Part shown: positions 48,197-59,475 of the stretch, piece after piece | Layout: each line of letters starts with the position of its first letter | How positions within the stretch are numbered: position 1 is the stretch's first letter | Source of the DNA: Apiospora phragmitis | Taxonomy: Eukaryota; Ascomycota; Sordariomycetes; Amphisphaeriales; Apiosporaceae | Assembly: GCA_038363925.1 (NCBI GenBank) | Contig: JAQQWL010000010.1 | Span: forward strand, 558,001-622,000 | Direction: 5' to 3' | Length of the DNA: 64,000 nt | The notes under the pieces: model-generated | Seen by the model: the letters and a program-made list of their open reading frames with translations, nothing else | Database searches by the model: none | What the model was told of the DNA's origin: nothing | Translations under genes and position numbers: made by a program

Positions 48197-48616
48197 TTAT
48201 CGTTGCAGCATTTCTGACGTTGATGCATCCAGCTCCGGTTTCTGGTATTGCTGCTGTCTCTGCTGCGGTATATGATCAGGCCCCCCTAGCTCATATCGAT
48301 CTTCATTCTGGTACTGATTTTGCTGCTCCAAGTTACTCTGTAATCCTGGAAAATCATCTGGGCCGCGGTGGCTCATGATCTCTTGCACCTGTTCGTTCGA
48401 CGGTTGGCTGCCCAGCGCCTTACGGCGATAACGGAAAATGAGCCAGCATAATGCGGCGAGAATGGCCAAACCAACAATGGCCCCGACTATGATGCCGGCG
48501 ATCGCCCCACCTCCGGGGCCAGGGTTTGTGCTGGGCGCCAGAGATGGGGTGGGCGTTGCGTGAAGAGCGGATTCCACGGACACTGCACTTGTGAAAATGC
48601 CAGTATGGCTCGTCAT
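48197..48616 (-). CDS. Single-span membrane protein, probably N-terminally truncated
   Basis: A 139-codon frame. Residues 1-35 are Ser/Thr/Pro-rich; a glycine-flanked transmembrane helix (GGAIAGIIVGAIVGLAILAA, about 35-61) is followed by the basic stop-transfer FRYRRK and a Gln-rich cytoplasmic tail ending with KPELDAS near the C-terminus. This architecture is that of the C-terminal part of fungal cell-surface proteins (Mid2-, WSC- or Kelch-type), which normally carry a large extracellular domain. Here the frame starts 176 bases from a pogo-type transposon, so the ectodomain may have been lost or displaced. It could also be a short genuine protein. Confidence 0.55.
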   Translation of the reverse strand: MTSHTGIFTSAVSVESALHATPTPSLAPSTNPGPGGGAIAGIIVGAIVGLAILAALCWLIFRYRRKALGSQPSNEQVQEIMSHRGPDDFPGLQSNLEQQNQYQNEDRYELGGPDHIPQQRQQQYQKPELDASTSEMLQR

Positions 48617-48791
48617 TTTTAGGCGTGTACCGATTTAGCTGCGAATAGTGACAGAGTATTCAGTAGACCAGAATTTTGCTAGCTAAACATGATGGAGATG
48701 TGAAATTCTTTGAAACGACTGATCCCAGCCTGACCCGTATCTTTAAACGATGCACGCAAAAGGGGTGAAATCTGATTGAATATAGTGCTTA

Positions 48792-48834
48792 AGCCAGCTA
48801 ACGGTGCTACGGTCACCTCATGTAACGGCGACCC
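48792..48834 (+). repeat. Left terminal inverted repeat of the pogo-like element
   Basis: 43 bases matching the reverse complement of 50628-50670 with three transition differences. Confidence 0.93.
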
Positions 48835-48949
48835 CTAAATTTAAATAGCCCCTGACAGCACCATATATAAATCAGTATATAAACTAGTTAGCTTTTAATT
48901 TATAATTAATTAAATAATACTATTTTCTTTCGTTTCTTTTCCTCTTTTT

Positions 48950-50547
48950 AATAGGCCGTAAACTTAACGAGTTAATATTATAACGCGCGATTTAAAATGT
49001 TATAAATAGCTCGTTAATAAAATAAGCCGCCGAAAAGTATAATATCTCTAGAATAACTCTAAGGTTTCGGATTTACGGCCGTAAAACTATAAAATAACGA
49101 AATAAGTCCTTCTAAGCTTTAATAATAGCGGAAGAGTCTTAGATTATAACTTAATATCTTATGTAATATAATTTAAACTATTCACCGGCGTACGTTATCT
49201 TTTAAATATTTATTTAACGGATTTTTTAAACTAATAAGATTAATATAATACTCGGTAAACACTAAGTTAAAAGATTTATTACTTATTATTTATTTATCGG
49301 TATTATTTTTTTTTTAAAAGAATAGATTTTTCTAAGCTTAACGTAACTTTCGTAGAGAAAATTATCGAGTTTTTCGAGCGGTTTAATAATCTTATTTTAA
49401 AATCGATCCTTTTAGAGTTTCGATTTAATATTAACGAAATCGGTAACTAGTCCGGCTATAAAACGAATATAATAATTATTAAATTTATTAAAATAAAAAG
49501 ATTATTAATTATAAACTTTTACGGTTAAATGTAATAACGCTTTAAATCGAGCCTTACTTTTTTTTATTATATTTAAAGGTTAATAGGTCTAGTAGTAATA
49601 GTTTTTAAAAAAAGTGGACTTATTAATAAATATTATAAAGGATTAAGTTTTTACAGTATTCTTTAAAGGCTAAACTAATAAGGAGCTAGCCTTAATATAG
49701 TTAAATAAGGCTTTTATTCTTTATATAAAGCTTAAAAACGAGGACTAATAGCGGTTTATTATTTTAAATAACTACGCTAGTTATATAAACGAGGATTTTA
49801 TTATAACGTGTTTAAAGTATAAGAAATAGCTTTTTTTCCTTTCGATATACTCGTTATACTTATTATAACCTTTAAATTTTAATTTTTTAAATATATTAAA
49901 AAATAACCCTATATTATATAAAGTTTAATAATATAAATATAAGTAAAAAAGATTTCTTTTAATATTACGAATTAATTAAAAAGTTTACTTTTCGGCCGTA
50001 TATAAAAACTAACGGCTAGGCCGTAATTAATATATTCTTTTACGATATTAATAAGCCCTTTAATAGCTAAAACCGGAGGATAGAAAACTAGGTAAAAGTA
50101 AGACTATTTAAGCCTCCCCTCGACGGTTTTCATAAATAATTCTCCTTTATAGCGTTACTAATATTTATAACTAGCCGCTAAATTAAAGAGTTAGCGGATA
50201 CGCTTAGTAATAATAATGCTATTTTCAATGGCGCGACGCGCCGGGTTTTGTTTTAAAAGCTCTAAAAGAGTCTAGATACTTTAAACGGCTAGATCGGTTA
50301 ATTAGAGCACGAGAAGTTAGTTTTAAAAAATAATTTAAAGAAAAAAAGAGTAAAAAAAAGAGTAATATTTAACCTTAATTAAAATTTTACGCGTATACGA
50401 GATGCTATAATAATTAAAAGGGAAATAAATAGTGTTATATTAAAACCCTAAGCTATTACTCCTTTATTATCGACGCCGAAAGCCGTTATAATTAAATCTA
50501 ACTTTAAATTTAAAATTAAAAGTGTTATTAAAGCGTTTCGAGACTAA
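48950..50547 (+). pseudogene. Degenerate pogo/Fot1-like transposase
   Basis: Readable relics in order: NINEIG (49427-49444), corresponding to the DETG motif around the first catalytic Asp region of pogo transposases; IYSLYLL-stop-PLNF (49845-49880), the HSxxLLQPLD motif; a lysine-rich stretch about 50340-50370; and an acidic tail ending at a stop at 50545-50547. Most interruptions are TAA/TAG where Gln or Trp is expected, as RIP produces. At least one frame change is present compared with the copy at 1-794, which has about a dozen extra bases near position 120. The N-terminal DNA-binding part is too mutated to read; the 5' boundary is approximate. Confidence 0.78.
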
Positions 50548-50627
50548 AACGGTGTTTTTAAGATTTTATATTAATTTTTAATTAAATTATTCGTATTATT
50601 ATTATATAGTATTATTATTAGTTTTTA

Positions 50628-50670
50628 GGGTCGCCGTTGCATGGGGTGACCGTAGCACCGTCAGCTGGCT
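50628..50670 (-). repeat. Right terminal inverted repeat of the pogo-like element
   Basis: Reverse complement of 48792-48834 with three transitions; followed by TA. The equivalent end of the truncated copy is at 875-917. Confidence 0.93.
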
Positions 50671-50672
50671 TA

Positions 50673-51106
50673 CTTCGCCGACATTAGAATCGTACGTTAG
50701 GCACAGAGGCCAAACAGAATGGAGGGTGTAGTTAGGGCGGAATAAACGTAGTTAACAGAATGGCAAAAGAAAAGAAAAGGGGCTAGTAAGTTAGAAACTT
50801 GTCACAGCGCCTGCGCCGGGGCGGCGGGGTAGCCAATCAAATCACCCGAATGGTATTAAGTGTGAAATGGTGTAGGGCTGAATTACTTGGCAGACCTGAA
50901 CTCGTTGTGTCTTATTACCTCAGTTATGCAACACGTAATTTGTAATTGCCGTCTCTCTGTCAGGGTAAGTACTGGTGGTGCCACAAAGTCATAAGTAACC
51001 CGCTCCAAAGTGTATTTCGCGGAATTCCATGATAAAGGAGCAGAGCATCTTCTATGTATAGGCACCTGAACCACAGCCCTTAACATCCAAATACGTACTT
51101 GAATAG
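50673..51106. other. Intergenic region
   Basis: Normal composition resumes. A GTATGT donor overlaps the last codons of the esterase frame at about 51110, so a short additional 3' exon of that gene (the frame at 50883-51086 is a candidate) cannot be excluded. Confidence 0.4.
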
Positions 51107-52397
51107 CTAGAACATACTTGAGTCCGTGGCAAGCTTCTGAAGATCAGCTTCCACCACCGCAGCAATCTCCAAATTGTTCGTCTCGAGAAAGAGAAAGTGC
51201 CCGTTGCCGGTAATGCCGAAATCGCCCAACTTGGTCCACGCATACGGCACGCCCGTCTGGTTCAGGTACAGCGCGACGCAGTGGTCGTACGTGATGTGCG
51301 GGCTGGCGCTTGCCGTGTACATGAAAAAGGGCACCTTGGGGACCTGCGGCAACGTGTGCCGCACTGGCATCTCCGTCTCCGTCTCGTTCGTCGCAGCAGA
51401 CTGCTGCAGGAAACACGACCGCAACTCCGGCGTGTCGACGCCGTATTTGACGGGCCGCAGCTCGGCGGCCGACGCGATCGGCGGGTCGTACGTCAGGGGC
51501 GTGTTAGTGAAGCCGTAAGCGCGCGATGACAACCGTCACCCGTCGGGCCCCGCGGGGTTGCCCAACAGGGACTGGAAGGGCAAGCAGCTCGGCTCGAGGT
51601 TGATACTCGCGCGCAGCAAGTCAGGACACTCATCCGCCATGAGCACGGTGTACTGGCACGAGCCCGAGTGGCAGAACGTGACCGACTCCCCGATGATGGC
51701 CAGCAGCGCGCAGCCGGCGACCCGCATCGTCCGCTCCTGGGTCGTGCTGTTGGCGGCCAGGGGCACGATGGAGACCTGGAACGCGTCGAAGACCGGGTCG
51801 CCGCGTACGCCGGCGCCGGGCCACTTGTCGTGCCCACCGGCCTGGGGGTAGGGATGGGCCGCCAGCTCGGGCGCGGTGAAGCCGTCTTGGGTGATGTTGT
51901 CGGTGGAGCCGAACCTCAGATGGAACGCGGCTACGTCGTACTGGCCGCCGCGGCCGTTCCCGGTGATGTCCACGATGTAAACTTGGTATCCGGCCTCTAC
52001 GAAGTACGATGCCCAGCCTTTTCTGTTGTCGGGTGTGTTCAGCCAAACCTAATTGTGAAATTTTAGCCAAGTTAGCTAGTAGTTTCTCGGAGAGGGCTTT
52101 TGCCACGGGATAGCTTACCGTCCCAGATGGAACACCAGCGGATACGAACACGAGCGGATAGGTCTGGTTGATACCACGGACTGGTGTCAACTTTTCCACA
52201 TACATTTGCCCAGTGAAGATGCTCTGTCCGGAGACAGTGGATGAAACGTATTCGCCGCCAACATAGAAGAAGTCGCGGGTGTATGCCGCCTCAGTGGAGT
52301 TGCATTTGGGGCTGAGTGCGTTGATGCCAGAGCAGTCTATCGCAGCAGCTCCCGCTGATAGAGCGCACCAGCCCGCCGCTTTAAGGAACGACTGCAT
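51107..52397 (-). pseudogene. Secreted alpha/beta-hydrolase (esterase-like) with an internal TGA
   Basis: Exon 1 (from 52397, or an upstream in-frame ATG at 52412, to 52119) encodes a signal peptide (MQSFLKAAGWCALSAGAAA) and FFYVGGEYV; a 70 bp intron (GTAAGC...TTAG) precedes exon 2 from 52048: GWASYFVEAGYQVYIVDITG, FRF/LRFGSTDN, the nucleophile-elbow region IIGESVTFCHSGS, and near the end TGNGHFLFLETNNLEIA, holding the probable catalytic His. The order fits the fungal secreted alpha/beta-hydrolases that bind their substrate outside the cell. One in-frame TGA at 51536-51538 interrupts it (NPAGPDG-stop-RLSSRAYGF); all else is in frame. Most simply it is TGG mutated to TGA. Either a recent pseudogene, a sequencing error, or readthrough. 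Confidence 0.75.
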
Positions 52398-52412
52398 GTC
52401 GTCGTTGTGCAC

Positions 52413-53162
52413 TGGCCTTCCTTTAGAGTATTACGTCAAGATGAGGGGTTGATCAGCAGATTTGCCAGATGAATAGACGGGGGGCCCGACTGAGATATGT
52501 GCTGTGCTGCGACGTCAAAATCTGAGACGTATTCACTCTCATAAGATATTAATCGTTTCGATATGGACAAGTCGTTGGAAACGAGAGGGGCCAGTGGACT
52601 GTCACCTGTGTGCTCGATCCTATACATGACTTAGTGGCTTGGCATGTAGCAAGGGGGGAGGGAGATACCCCTGCTTTTAAGATAGAAACGCCAATATCCG
52701 TGTTCGAGCAGCAGCACATTTATCCTTGGAGCATCTTATTTTCTTCGTATACTCTCCACCTCAACATTTCATTCAAAGACTGCGCAATGATGTCAGTGTC
52801 TTCTTTTCAGAAGTGCCAAGAAGTTACCTGTAGGATTTATATTAGTCGAGAGAAATAAGGCGTCTGAGATGTTCCAACAAAGAGGTTGTGTCTCAATTTC
52901 GATGGCTCTTAGTTCTACTTTCTGATTCTCAATCCTTCCGACTTCGACTAAGAGAATCAATCGCCGCCGGTTGCTGAGAACTATGTATAGAGCAGGAGCT
53001 CACGAGAGCCAGCTGCTGTTTCTAGAAGCTATTGTAGCGCATTACCATTAGTTAGGACTCTTAGTATAAAGTTCATGACGATGTCGTTGCATTGGTAGTA
53101 ATATTTCCCCATAATCTAAGTAAACACGAATACCTGACTATCAATCACTTCGTTCTTACAGA
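52413..53162. other. Intergenic region
   Basis: Shared upstream region of the divergent esterase and monooxygenase genes. No gene is visible. Confidence 0.5.
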
Positions 53163-54660
53163 ATGGGAGCAAACGCAGTTGCCGTAATCGGCGCAGGGGT
53201 ATCCGGACTCACCGCGGCCAAGTACGCTAGACACCCCTCCCCTTAATAGAGCACACGCTACTAACCAATCCTCCCTAGGTACAACTAGGCGTTTGAGGGC
53301 CGAAGGTCTCAACGTTCGCATCTTCGAAAGAGCAGACGGTCCCGGTGGTGTCTGGCTTTACAGCGCTGATGCCACCGCACCCTTCGCGAGCCCTATGTAC
53401 GACCCACTAGAGACATACTACCCTCGTGATCTCATGGAGGTTGCGGACTACCCATAGGCAGATGATGCCCCGCTATAACCCTCCCGCCAAGAAGTGCTGA
53501 ACTACCTTCACGCCTACAGCCAAAGGGTCAAGGTGGAATATGGCACGGAAGTCGTGGATCTGTACAAGCAGACCGCCATATGGCCGCGTCGCTGGAAGGT
53601 GACCATCAAGAAACGGGACTCAGACGAGAAGATCCCCCTGGAGTTTGATGCTGTTGTTGTCTGTATTGGAACTTTCGATAAACCCTTCAAACCCGACCAT
53701 GCTGGCTTGTCCAAGTGGGAACAGGCCTACCCCGGCAGTGTGCTACATTTGAAGGCGTTCAGAGACTTCGACAGCTACGGCTCAAAGGTTCTTGTTTTGA
53801 CTCCATACACCCCGTTGGTAAAGCTAACAGTGGAATTCAGAACGTTGTCATCGTTGGATATGGACCTACAGGAAAAGAAATCACCGAAAAGCTGGTCGCC
53901 AAGGCCAACACCGTCTAATTACGTGTCTCCCAGAGAGCCAATAGATCGAGTTGGTGACCCCCGGATAAAGCTTGTTAGGCCCATCAAGGCATTCAACCAC
54001 AAGGCCGGATAAATCGAGTTGGACAATGGAAAAAGCATCGCTAACATTGACAATGTAATGTACTGCACTGGTTATCACTACAGCCACCCGTTTCTCCGCA
54101 AGGGTATTAGGAGCAAAGCCCCGCTTCACGGCGATGGCTACCATGTCGATGGCCTCTGGGAACAGATGTTCTGGATCGATCAGCAATCCCTGATCTTCAT
54201 CGGCATCCCCAAGGACGGGCCCACGTTTCTTATTTCTCAGGCCCAGGCTGCTTTTGCCGCTAGAGTTCTGGCTGGCATTTCATCGATTCCTTCCAGGCCA
54301 GCTATGAAACGGAATGTGGCAGACGACCTGGAGAAGCGGAAGAATGCGAAGCAGGACCAGAACCGGAAGGACGAGAAGCAGGACGAGAAGCCGGACACTG
54401 CCAAGATAGCCCATCAGATGGACTATCCCTGGTGTAAGGATTACATCGAAAAACTCCTGACGCGGTGCGAGGAGGATGCTGAGGATCTAGGCCGTCCGAT
54501 TACCCCCGGTAATCAGCCGTTCCGGTGGACAGAGAGACTTGACTGGATCATGACAAACCGCAAAGAATTTAGAAGGGCTTACAAGAGAAAAGCCTGCCTT
54601 CGCAAGAAATATCCTACACCAGAGTCTCTTGGATTCAAAGGAACCTGCGGAAGAGCCTAA
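53163..54660 (+). pseudogene. Flavin-containing monooxygenase-like pseudogene
   Basis: Begins MGANAVAVIGAGVSGLTAAK (FAD-binding GxGxxG) and a GTACGC donor, with exon 2 after about 60 bases. Then RLRAEGLNVRIFERADGPGGVW, MYDPLETYYPRDLM and VADYP, an in-frame TAG, ADDAPL, an in-frame TAA, PSRQEVLNYL. The frame from 53494 continues to FRDFDSYGSKVLV, then changes so that the NADPH-binding GYGPTGKEI (about 53850-53885) is read elsewhere, and the C-terminal part resumes from about 54019 (MYCTGYHYSHPFLRKGI, FIGIPKDGPTF) to 54660. Two stops plus two or more frame changes indicate a dead gene. FMOs oxygenate N, S or C in soft nucleophiles; the substrate is unknown. A Lys/Asp/Glu-rich insert near 54330 is unusual. 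Confidence 0.8.
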
Positions 54661-54893
54661 GAAGGAGGAGTGATGTGGTTCGTTGGGAGCGTGGTGCCGC
54701 AATGAAAAGACTCGGGGCATAGACATAGGGATTGGTCATCTTTGTTTCTTAACTCATGGTAATTGAGTACCGCCGGTACATGCGGATTCATATCCATGCG
54801 GAGATAAGGGGCGTGAACAGATCAGGGACGTTTTGGTAGCTCATCAATATCAATCCCAATTGCTACACAACTCCTCAATAACCCGAAACCAGT

Positions 54894-55229
54894 CTATTTC
54901 CCGTTCACCCCATCCGACTTGACCGCAAACGCCTGCAGCGTCTCGAGCGGGATCTTCTTCAGCACGCTATCCTCGGTCGCGTCCAGGTCGACCCGGGGCA
55001 CGCCGTGGGGCCCCAGCTCGCTGTTGCGGTAGGCCTCGAGTGCCTGGAACCAGCGGGCCGTGCAGAGGCACCAGCGGCAGCCGCCCCGGAGCCCGGCGCC
55101 GGCGCGCAGGTCGTTGCCCTGGCGGGCCGAGTAGTCCAGGAACTCGTCGCTCACGATGCCGGCGACGCCGTGGTGGCCCGCGTCGTCGGGCCCCGTGCGG
55201 CAGTAGCCGTCGCGGTAGAAGCCCGTCAT
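54894..55229 (-). CDS. DUF2237 family protein
   Basis: The frame of 111 codons starts at the Met of MTGFYRDGYCRTGPDD, the hallmark start of the DUF2237 core, and contains HHGVAGIVSDEFLDYSARQGNDL, GCRWCLCTARWFQAL and VPRVDLDATEDSVLKKIPLETLQAF, which fit this small family shared by bacteria and fungi. Four conserved Cys/Trp positions (GYC, CRWCLC) suggest a metal or disulfide site; the function is unknown. The family normally begins some 15-20 residues earlier; matching sequence (CPEKIVFKKPLKLFSTQP) lies upstream in frame but is preceded by a TGA. A further upstream ATG (about 55380) leads to a stop, so the 5' end may be misassembled or use an intron I cannot place. Confidence 0.75.
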   Translation of the reverse strand: MTGFYRDGYCRTGPDDAGHHGVAGIVSDEFLDYSARQGNDLRAGAGLRGGCRWCLCTARWFQALEAYRNSELGPHGVPRVDLDATEDSVLKKIPLETLQAFAVKSDGVNGK

Positions 55230-56230
55230 GGGCTGCGTGGAGAACAGCTTCAGGGGCTTCTTGAAGACTATTTTCTCAGGGCATCAGGTGACTTGTCAGT
55301 GGGGGTGGGCTTATTTCTCTTCGCCTTTCGTGGCCGGGGAGATAGTTGCGTGAGACTTGCCGTTGAGAGCGGATGACATGGTGTCTCGGTGGTGGTGATG
55401 TGAATGCTGATGATCTGAGTTGGCTATTGCTGAGCAGACCAGTAGTAGAGTTACGATAGTGTAGCAGAGGATATGATGAAATATTATTGGGAAATGATTT
55501 GGGACGTTCTCGCTTGTAGTCCCTTGAGTTCGACTTTGGTGGTTAGTGTGTCAATGAGACATGATGTCATGGATAGGGATAGTGGACTTTGAGAGTCAAC
55601 ATGACGTCGAAACAAACAACTCTAGTAATTTGAAGCCCAGAAAATGAGGACTCCCTATGGCGCTCATTGAATTCTATTTTCGTTTAGCCGCCACGTTAAG
55701 CCAACTCGTCATACAAGGGTCAACCTTGTCTTAGTTCGTCCCATCATGGCGCTACTGGCAATATCTTCAATATGTTGGGCCTCAAGAAACAGGCACCACT
55801 AAAGTGAGGAATGAGGGTGTTGTAAATATAATTATTATCCCATGCCAATCATGATACCTTCCATTTTATCGATATCAGTATCTACGAATCCATTCTGAAG
55901 TGCACGTTATGTTGTAGATCAGGGTTGTTGAGCCTCGCCATCCAGTTAAAATCATCCGCTTGCTTGCTGAGGACGCACCCAAACCGGCAGTGGGTGCAAA
56001 GCCCGCGAAGATCTAAGGGTTGGAGAACGATCGGCGTGGACGAGCGGGACGCGCTGTTCAAGCTCCTGGGGTGGATGTTTGCATGGAAGCCAAGCGAGTG
56101 ACCTGATATTAAAAAGGTGCTGGAGGCAGAGTAGATGATGAGTTGGGCCTTGCCAGCATACCAGAAAGCCTTCCAGGGGCAAAGGTCATTCTCGAACTGA
56201 CCGAAGATATATGGGTGAAGACAGTTCTGA
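55230..56230. other. Intergenic region
   Basis: No gene supported other than the possible 5' extension of the DUF2237 gene. Confidence 0.4.
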
Positions 56231-58794
56231 TCATCCGAATGCCGGTAATGTGTTGCTTTCCTTCACGGCGGCCGTCGTGAGTAGCAAAGCCAAAAAAGCA
56301 AGCGCGAACTGCCCAATGCCCATACCACCCTGCGCGTCGTTGTTGACCGCAGTCCACGCTGTTGTCAGCAGGAATATGGAGAGCAGACCGGCTCCCAGTA
56401 GCCAAACGACCAGTATGGTGTTCAGACCTTCCACGATGTAGATGCCCCAGCCGAAGGGTATCGCGCTGGGGTCGCTTAGCGGGCCAGAGCATGCCAGCTT
56501 CCTCCCCACTTTCTTGGGCAGCTGCTTCACTGCCACACGTCCGCTGTGATCGCCTGGATTCAGGAATGAATGCATGAACAGGTGTGACTGTATCGGCATG
56601 GGGCCAATCAGAGGCGGGCAAGGCGAGAAGGCATACTCGCGGTCCGTTACTTCCTTCAGTGTTGAGATAGAGTCAATTTGGTAGTTCCCAACGCATTCCC
56701 CACTCTTATATCGCCGGATCAGATCGAACTAGTCGGAACATGTTAGCTTAGCACTTATTGTGCCAATGAATAACTCGCCCGGATCTTACCTTTACATATT
56801 CTACTCTTTTCGCCACCCGAAACGGGTTTCTCATGAGGCGGCCTCTCATAGCTTTGTATGCCTCCCGTATCTGACGGAACAGTATCTCGTCGCTCCCAAC
56901 GGTCGTCAGTTCGACTTGAGCTAATTTTATCTGGAATGGGCCTGTGTTGACATACAGCAGCAAGAATTGTTTTGTCCCTGGAGGAGTCTCGGCACACTGG
57001 CACCAACAATGTGCCGCGTACCTGTTATCGTTCTATTGCCCCGCTCTGTAGAGGTTTCAGAGGACGCGGTCTGCCGTGGTGAGGATTGCAAGCTCGTTCC
57101 CCGCTAGGTGAACTAGATGTCGTGGAAGAGAGGGACACCGAACTTGGGCGGGAGACTTGGTCTGCGTAGCTGATGACCGCTTCTGTCTCATTGGGCCCTA
57201 CATCAACATATAGAGGCTTCCCGCATTGCTATTATCTATCAAGATCAGCGGGAGTTCTCAAATAGGGGTGGAAGGGAATGGGAAGCATGTCCAAGGGTTT
57301 AGCTTACACAGATCCAAGAAACCCTCACCATTTCGGGTCTTACTCGAGGCCATAAAAGCTTCATCCCATCGCAATACCAATTTGATAGCTTTCTTAAAAC
57401 GGAAAACGTGGAGGGATTTGGCGAGGCCGGGTGTTCTGGATCACCTGGGATAGGGAGTTCTGGGTTGAAGGATCGTAGCGAACCACTTTGGACTGGCTGT
57501 GGCAAAGTGTTTGATAGGCTGTCTTCAGCACCCGAAAAAGGGAGCGATGTTTTCTCATCATACCGGTTCACGCTCTGGATATCCTGAAGAGCTTTTTGGT
57601 CCTCGTTTTGCTTCCGCTCCCCTGGTTCACCGGCCTGGATCCTTGGACTCTGTTTGTCCTTCCCGTAGGTGATAAGTGGGTTCAGTGATCCTGATCCTGT
57701 CAACTTGACGGGCCTCCTCTGTCGCTCAAGTTCTCGTTCTTCTCTTTCAGGATGGTATATAACAACCCTTTCTCTCTTTCCTTTGCTGGAAGCAACATCA
57801 ATCGAGGCACGCGGCCGTTGTATAATGATTGGTCTCTCACTTCGCTTGCCGCGCCACGTACTGCTTGTTGGGGCCTGGGACTTCGCATCCTCCTCAAAGT
57901 CCGACTTGGGGTTCATGCTATCCTTGGAAGTAGGAGAACATGATTGCTGCATTATTCCAGTTTCCGAGCCCTGTACTGTATTACCTTGTGTTTCGTGCTG
58001 ATAAAGGACTTCCGGTGCTGTCTCCAACTTCTTCATACTGGACTGTGCTAGCCATTCCTCAATCGAAGGTAAGTGTGCACCAGCATCGCACTCACTCCTT
58101 GACGCCAATCTGAGCTCGCGATCGCTGTGTTCCGCCGGGTCATGAGGCTCTGGGGCCGTCCAATCCAACCCTGACCCATTCTGCTGGTCATATGGTCCAA
58201 GTGCGGTATCTTCTATGGTTTCGAGAATTTGCAGTCGTTCATATTGAGTACTATTGGTCAACTCGGTGGTGCCATGAGCGCCTGATCTCTTTCGAAGGCG
58301 ATGCCCACGAGTACCATAAGTAGTCTCATAGCTAGGATAGGGATATGTTGCATCTCTATCGCGGATTCCATGACTATGGACTATGATATGTCTTGGTTTC
58401 CCGTAGCATCGATCGTATTTGAGGCGTTCTAGTTTTGATTAGTGGCACAATTTATATAAATTTATATAAAGGAATCGAAAGCAGAGAGGATAGCCCCGGT
58501 ATCAGGGATCACTGTTACAATCCCGCGAAAAGACCCGACTTACTCGATATCAGTGTACTCCAGTCCGTGGACGATCCAGACGACGTCCGCCTCAACATCG
58601 TCACTCAATAAAATACTTCCAATGCAATCATTGACGGATGCCATATTTTGGTAGCGCTTACTGAGGCTGAGTATAAAGCCAGAATTTTCAACCCAATGGA
58701 ACGAAAACCCCTCCCAAGGCTGGCCAGTGACGCGTGCAGTTGATAAAAGCATTTTGACCAATGAACGCCGTCGCGATGAAGTAATCTCCATCAA
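56231..58794 (-). CDS. Multi-exon fungal protein of unknown function with C-terminal membrane spans
   Basis: Exons by splice signals: 58794-58544; 58428-57308; from 57228; up to 56790; 56728-56231. Exon 1 (FSFHWVENSGFILSLSKRYQN) and exon 2 start (RLKYDRCYGKPRHIIVHSHG) match the N-terminal block of a large Pezizomycotina family; then a long disordered, charged region, VRVSWIC|QCGKPLYVD, a segment QFLLLYVNTGPFQIKLAQVEL, the block FDLIRRYKSGEC and YAFSPCPPLIGPMPIQSHLFMHSF, and two hydrophobic helices near the C-terminus (YIVEGLNTILVVWLLGAG, FALAFLALLLTTA). Exons 1 and 2 are off by one base at their junction, and the join near 57010 is unclear, so the model is approximate. The family has no known function. 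A decayed partial duplicate lies just upstream. Confidence 0.7.
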
Positions 58795-58845
58795 TCACTC
58801 TACCGAGCCGGATGCTTGTTGCATTTTAGCTGAGAATATCTCTTT

Positions 58846-59475
58846 TTCTATCCAACGGTATGTCGATGTACAGAGGCTTTCCTACCTTCAGCGGGAAGGT
58901 TCTATACCAGGGCACGTTCAGGGGCTCAGCTCCAAGAGGTCCTCACAATATTTGGGCTTATCCGAGGTCGTGAAAGCCTGAAGCCTGAAACCCGAATTAT
59001 ACCATTCAGATAATAACCTTCGAGCGGTTCAAAAATGAATTGGACGGAGGTAAGACACCTTTCTTTCTCTGAGCTGACTTGAATAGACAATTATTGAGTG
59101 GAATGGAATTGGAGCCTATCGCTCACTGATTGCGTCATAATTAAACTTACAACTAGAGGTAGAAGGAGTGGCTTTTAGTAATTCTCACGTTATCAAGTAA
59201 TAGGTCATTAGCAACTACAGTGTCGCATCAATCTTACCCAAAGGCGGGAAGTATGTCGGTTGTAAAATTGGTGATCAAGTCAGAATAGGATTATGCAGTA
59301 TTCGTATCAGGCTGGACGGTCAGCCCTTGGTCTAGGCAAAAGAACAAAGCTTCCAGATGATCCGAATTTGATACCCTTCTCCAGGCTGGCCATTGATGCT
59401 TGCAGATGATAGATACACGTCAGCCAATGAACGTAGCCGTGATGAAAGCGACCCCTAAGTCATTTTGGAATGCGA
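58846..59475 (-). pseudogene. Decayed partial duplicate of the adjacent membrane-protein gene
   Basis: On the minus strand, 59346-59460 resembles exon 1 of the 56231-58794 gene (the segment ending near its start, including a conserved CCAATGAACG stretch and CCAGGCTGGCCA), and 58846-59030 resembles the end of its exon 2 and start of its exon 3 (RPRISPNIVRTSW against RPRVRPEMVRVSW, then GKPLYIDIPL against GKPLYVDVGP). Most of exon 2 between these is missing, and the frames are broken. This is the remnant of a tandem duplication. Confidence 0.6.

Larger units (their letters stand above)
48792..50670 (+). mobile_element. Complete pogo/Fot1-like DNA transposon, RIP-inactivated
   Basis: The element is 1879 bp, close to the size of Fot1/Pot-type elements. 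It is bounded by 43 bp terminal inverted repeats starting AGCCAGCT and flanked on both sides by TA (48790-48791 and 50671-50672), the pogo/Tc1 target duplication. The repeats differ at only three positions, all transitions. The interior is AT-rich with RIP signature and contains a degenerate transposase on the plus strand. Its right half matches 1-917. It can no longer encode a transposase, though its ends look suitable for cross-mobilisation. Confidence 0.92.

Noticed and set aside
51536..51538. Programmed stop readthrough of the esterase
   Set aside because: The stop is TGA CGG rather than the TGA CTA context known for functional readthrough in fungi, and a full-length need is not evident; a mutation or error is simpler.
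29672..54660. A biosynthetic gene cluster made of the dehydrogenase, glycosyltransferase and flavin monooxygenase
   Set aside because: No core synthase is present, the genes are up to 25 kb apart, two are pseudogenes, and unrelated families lie between them.
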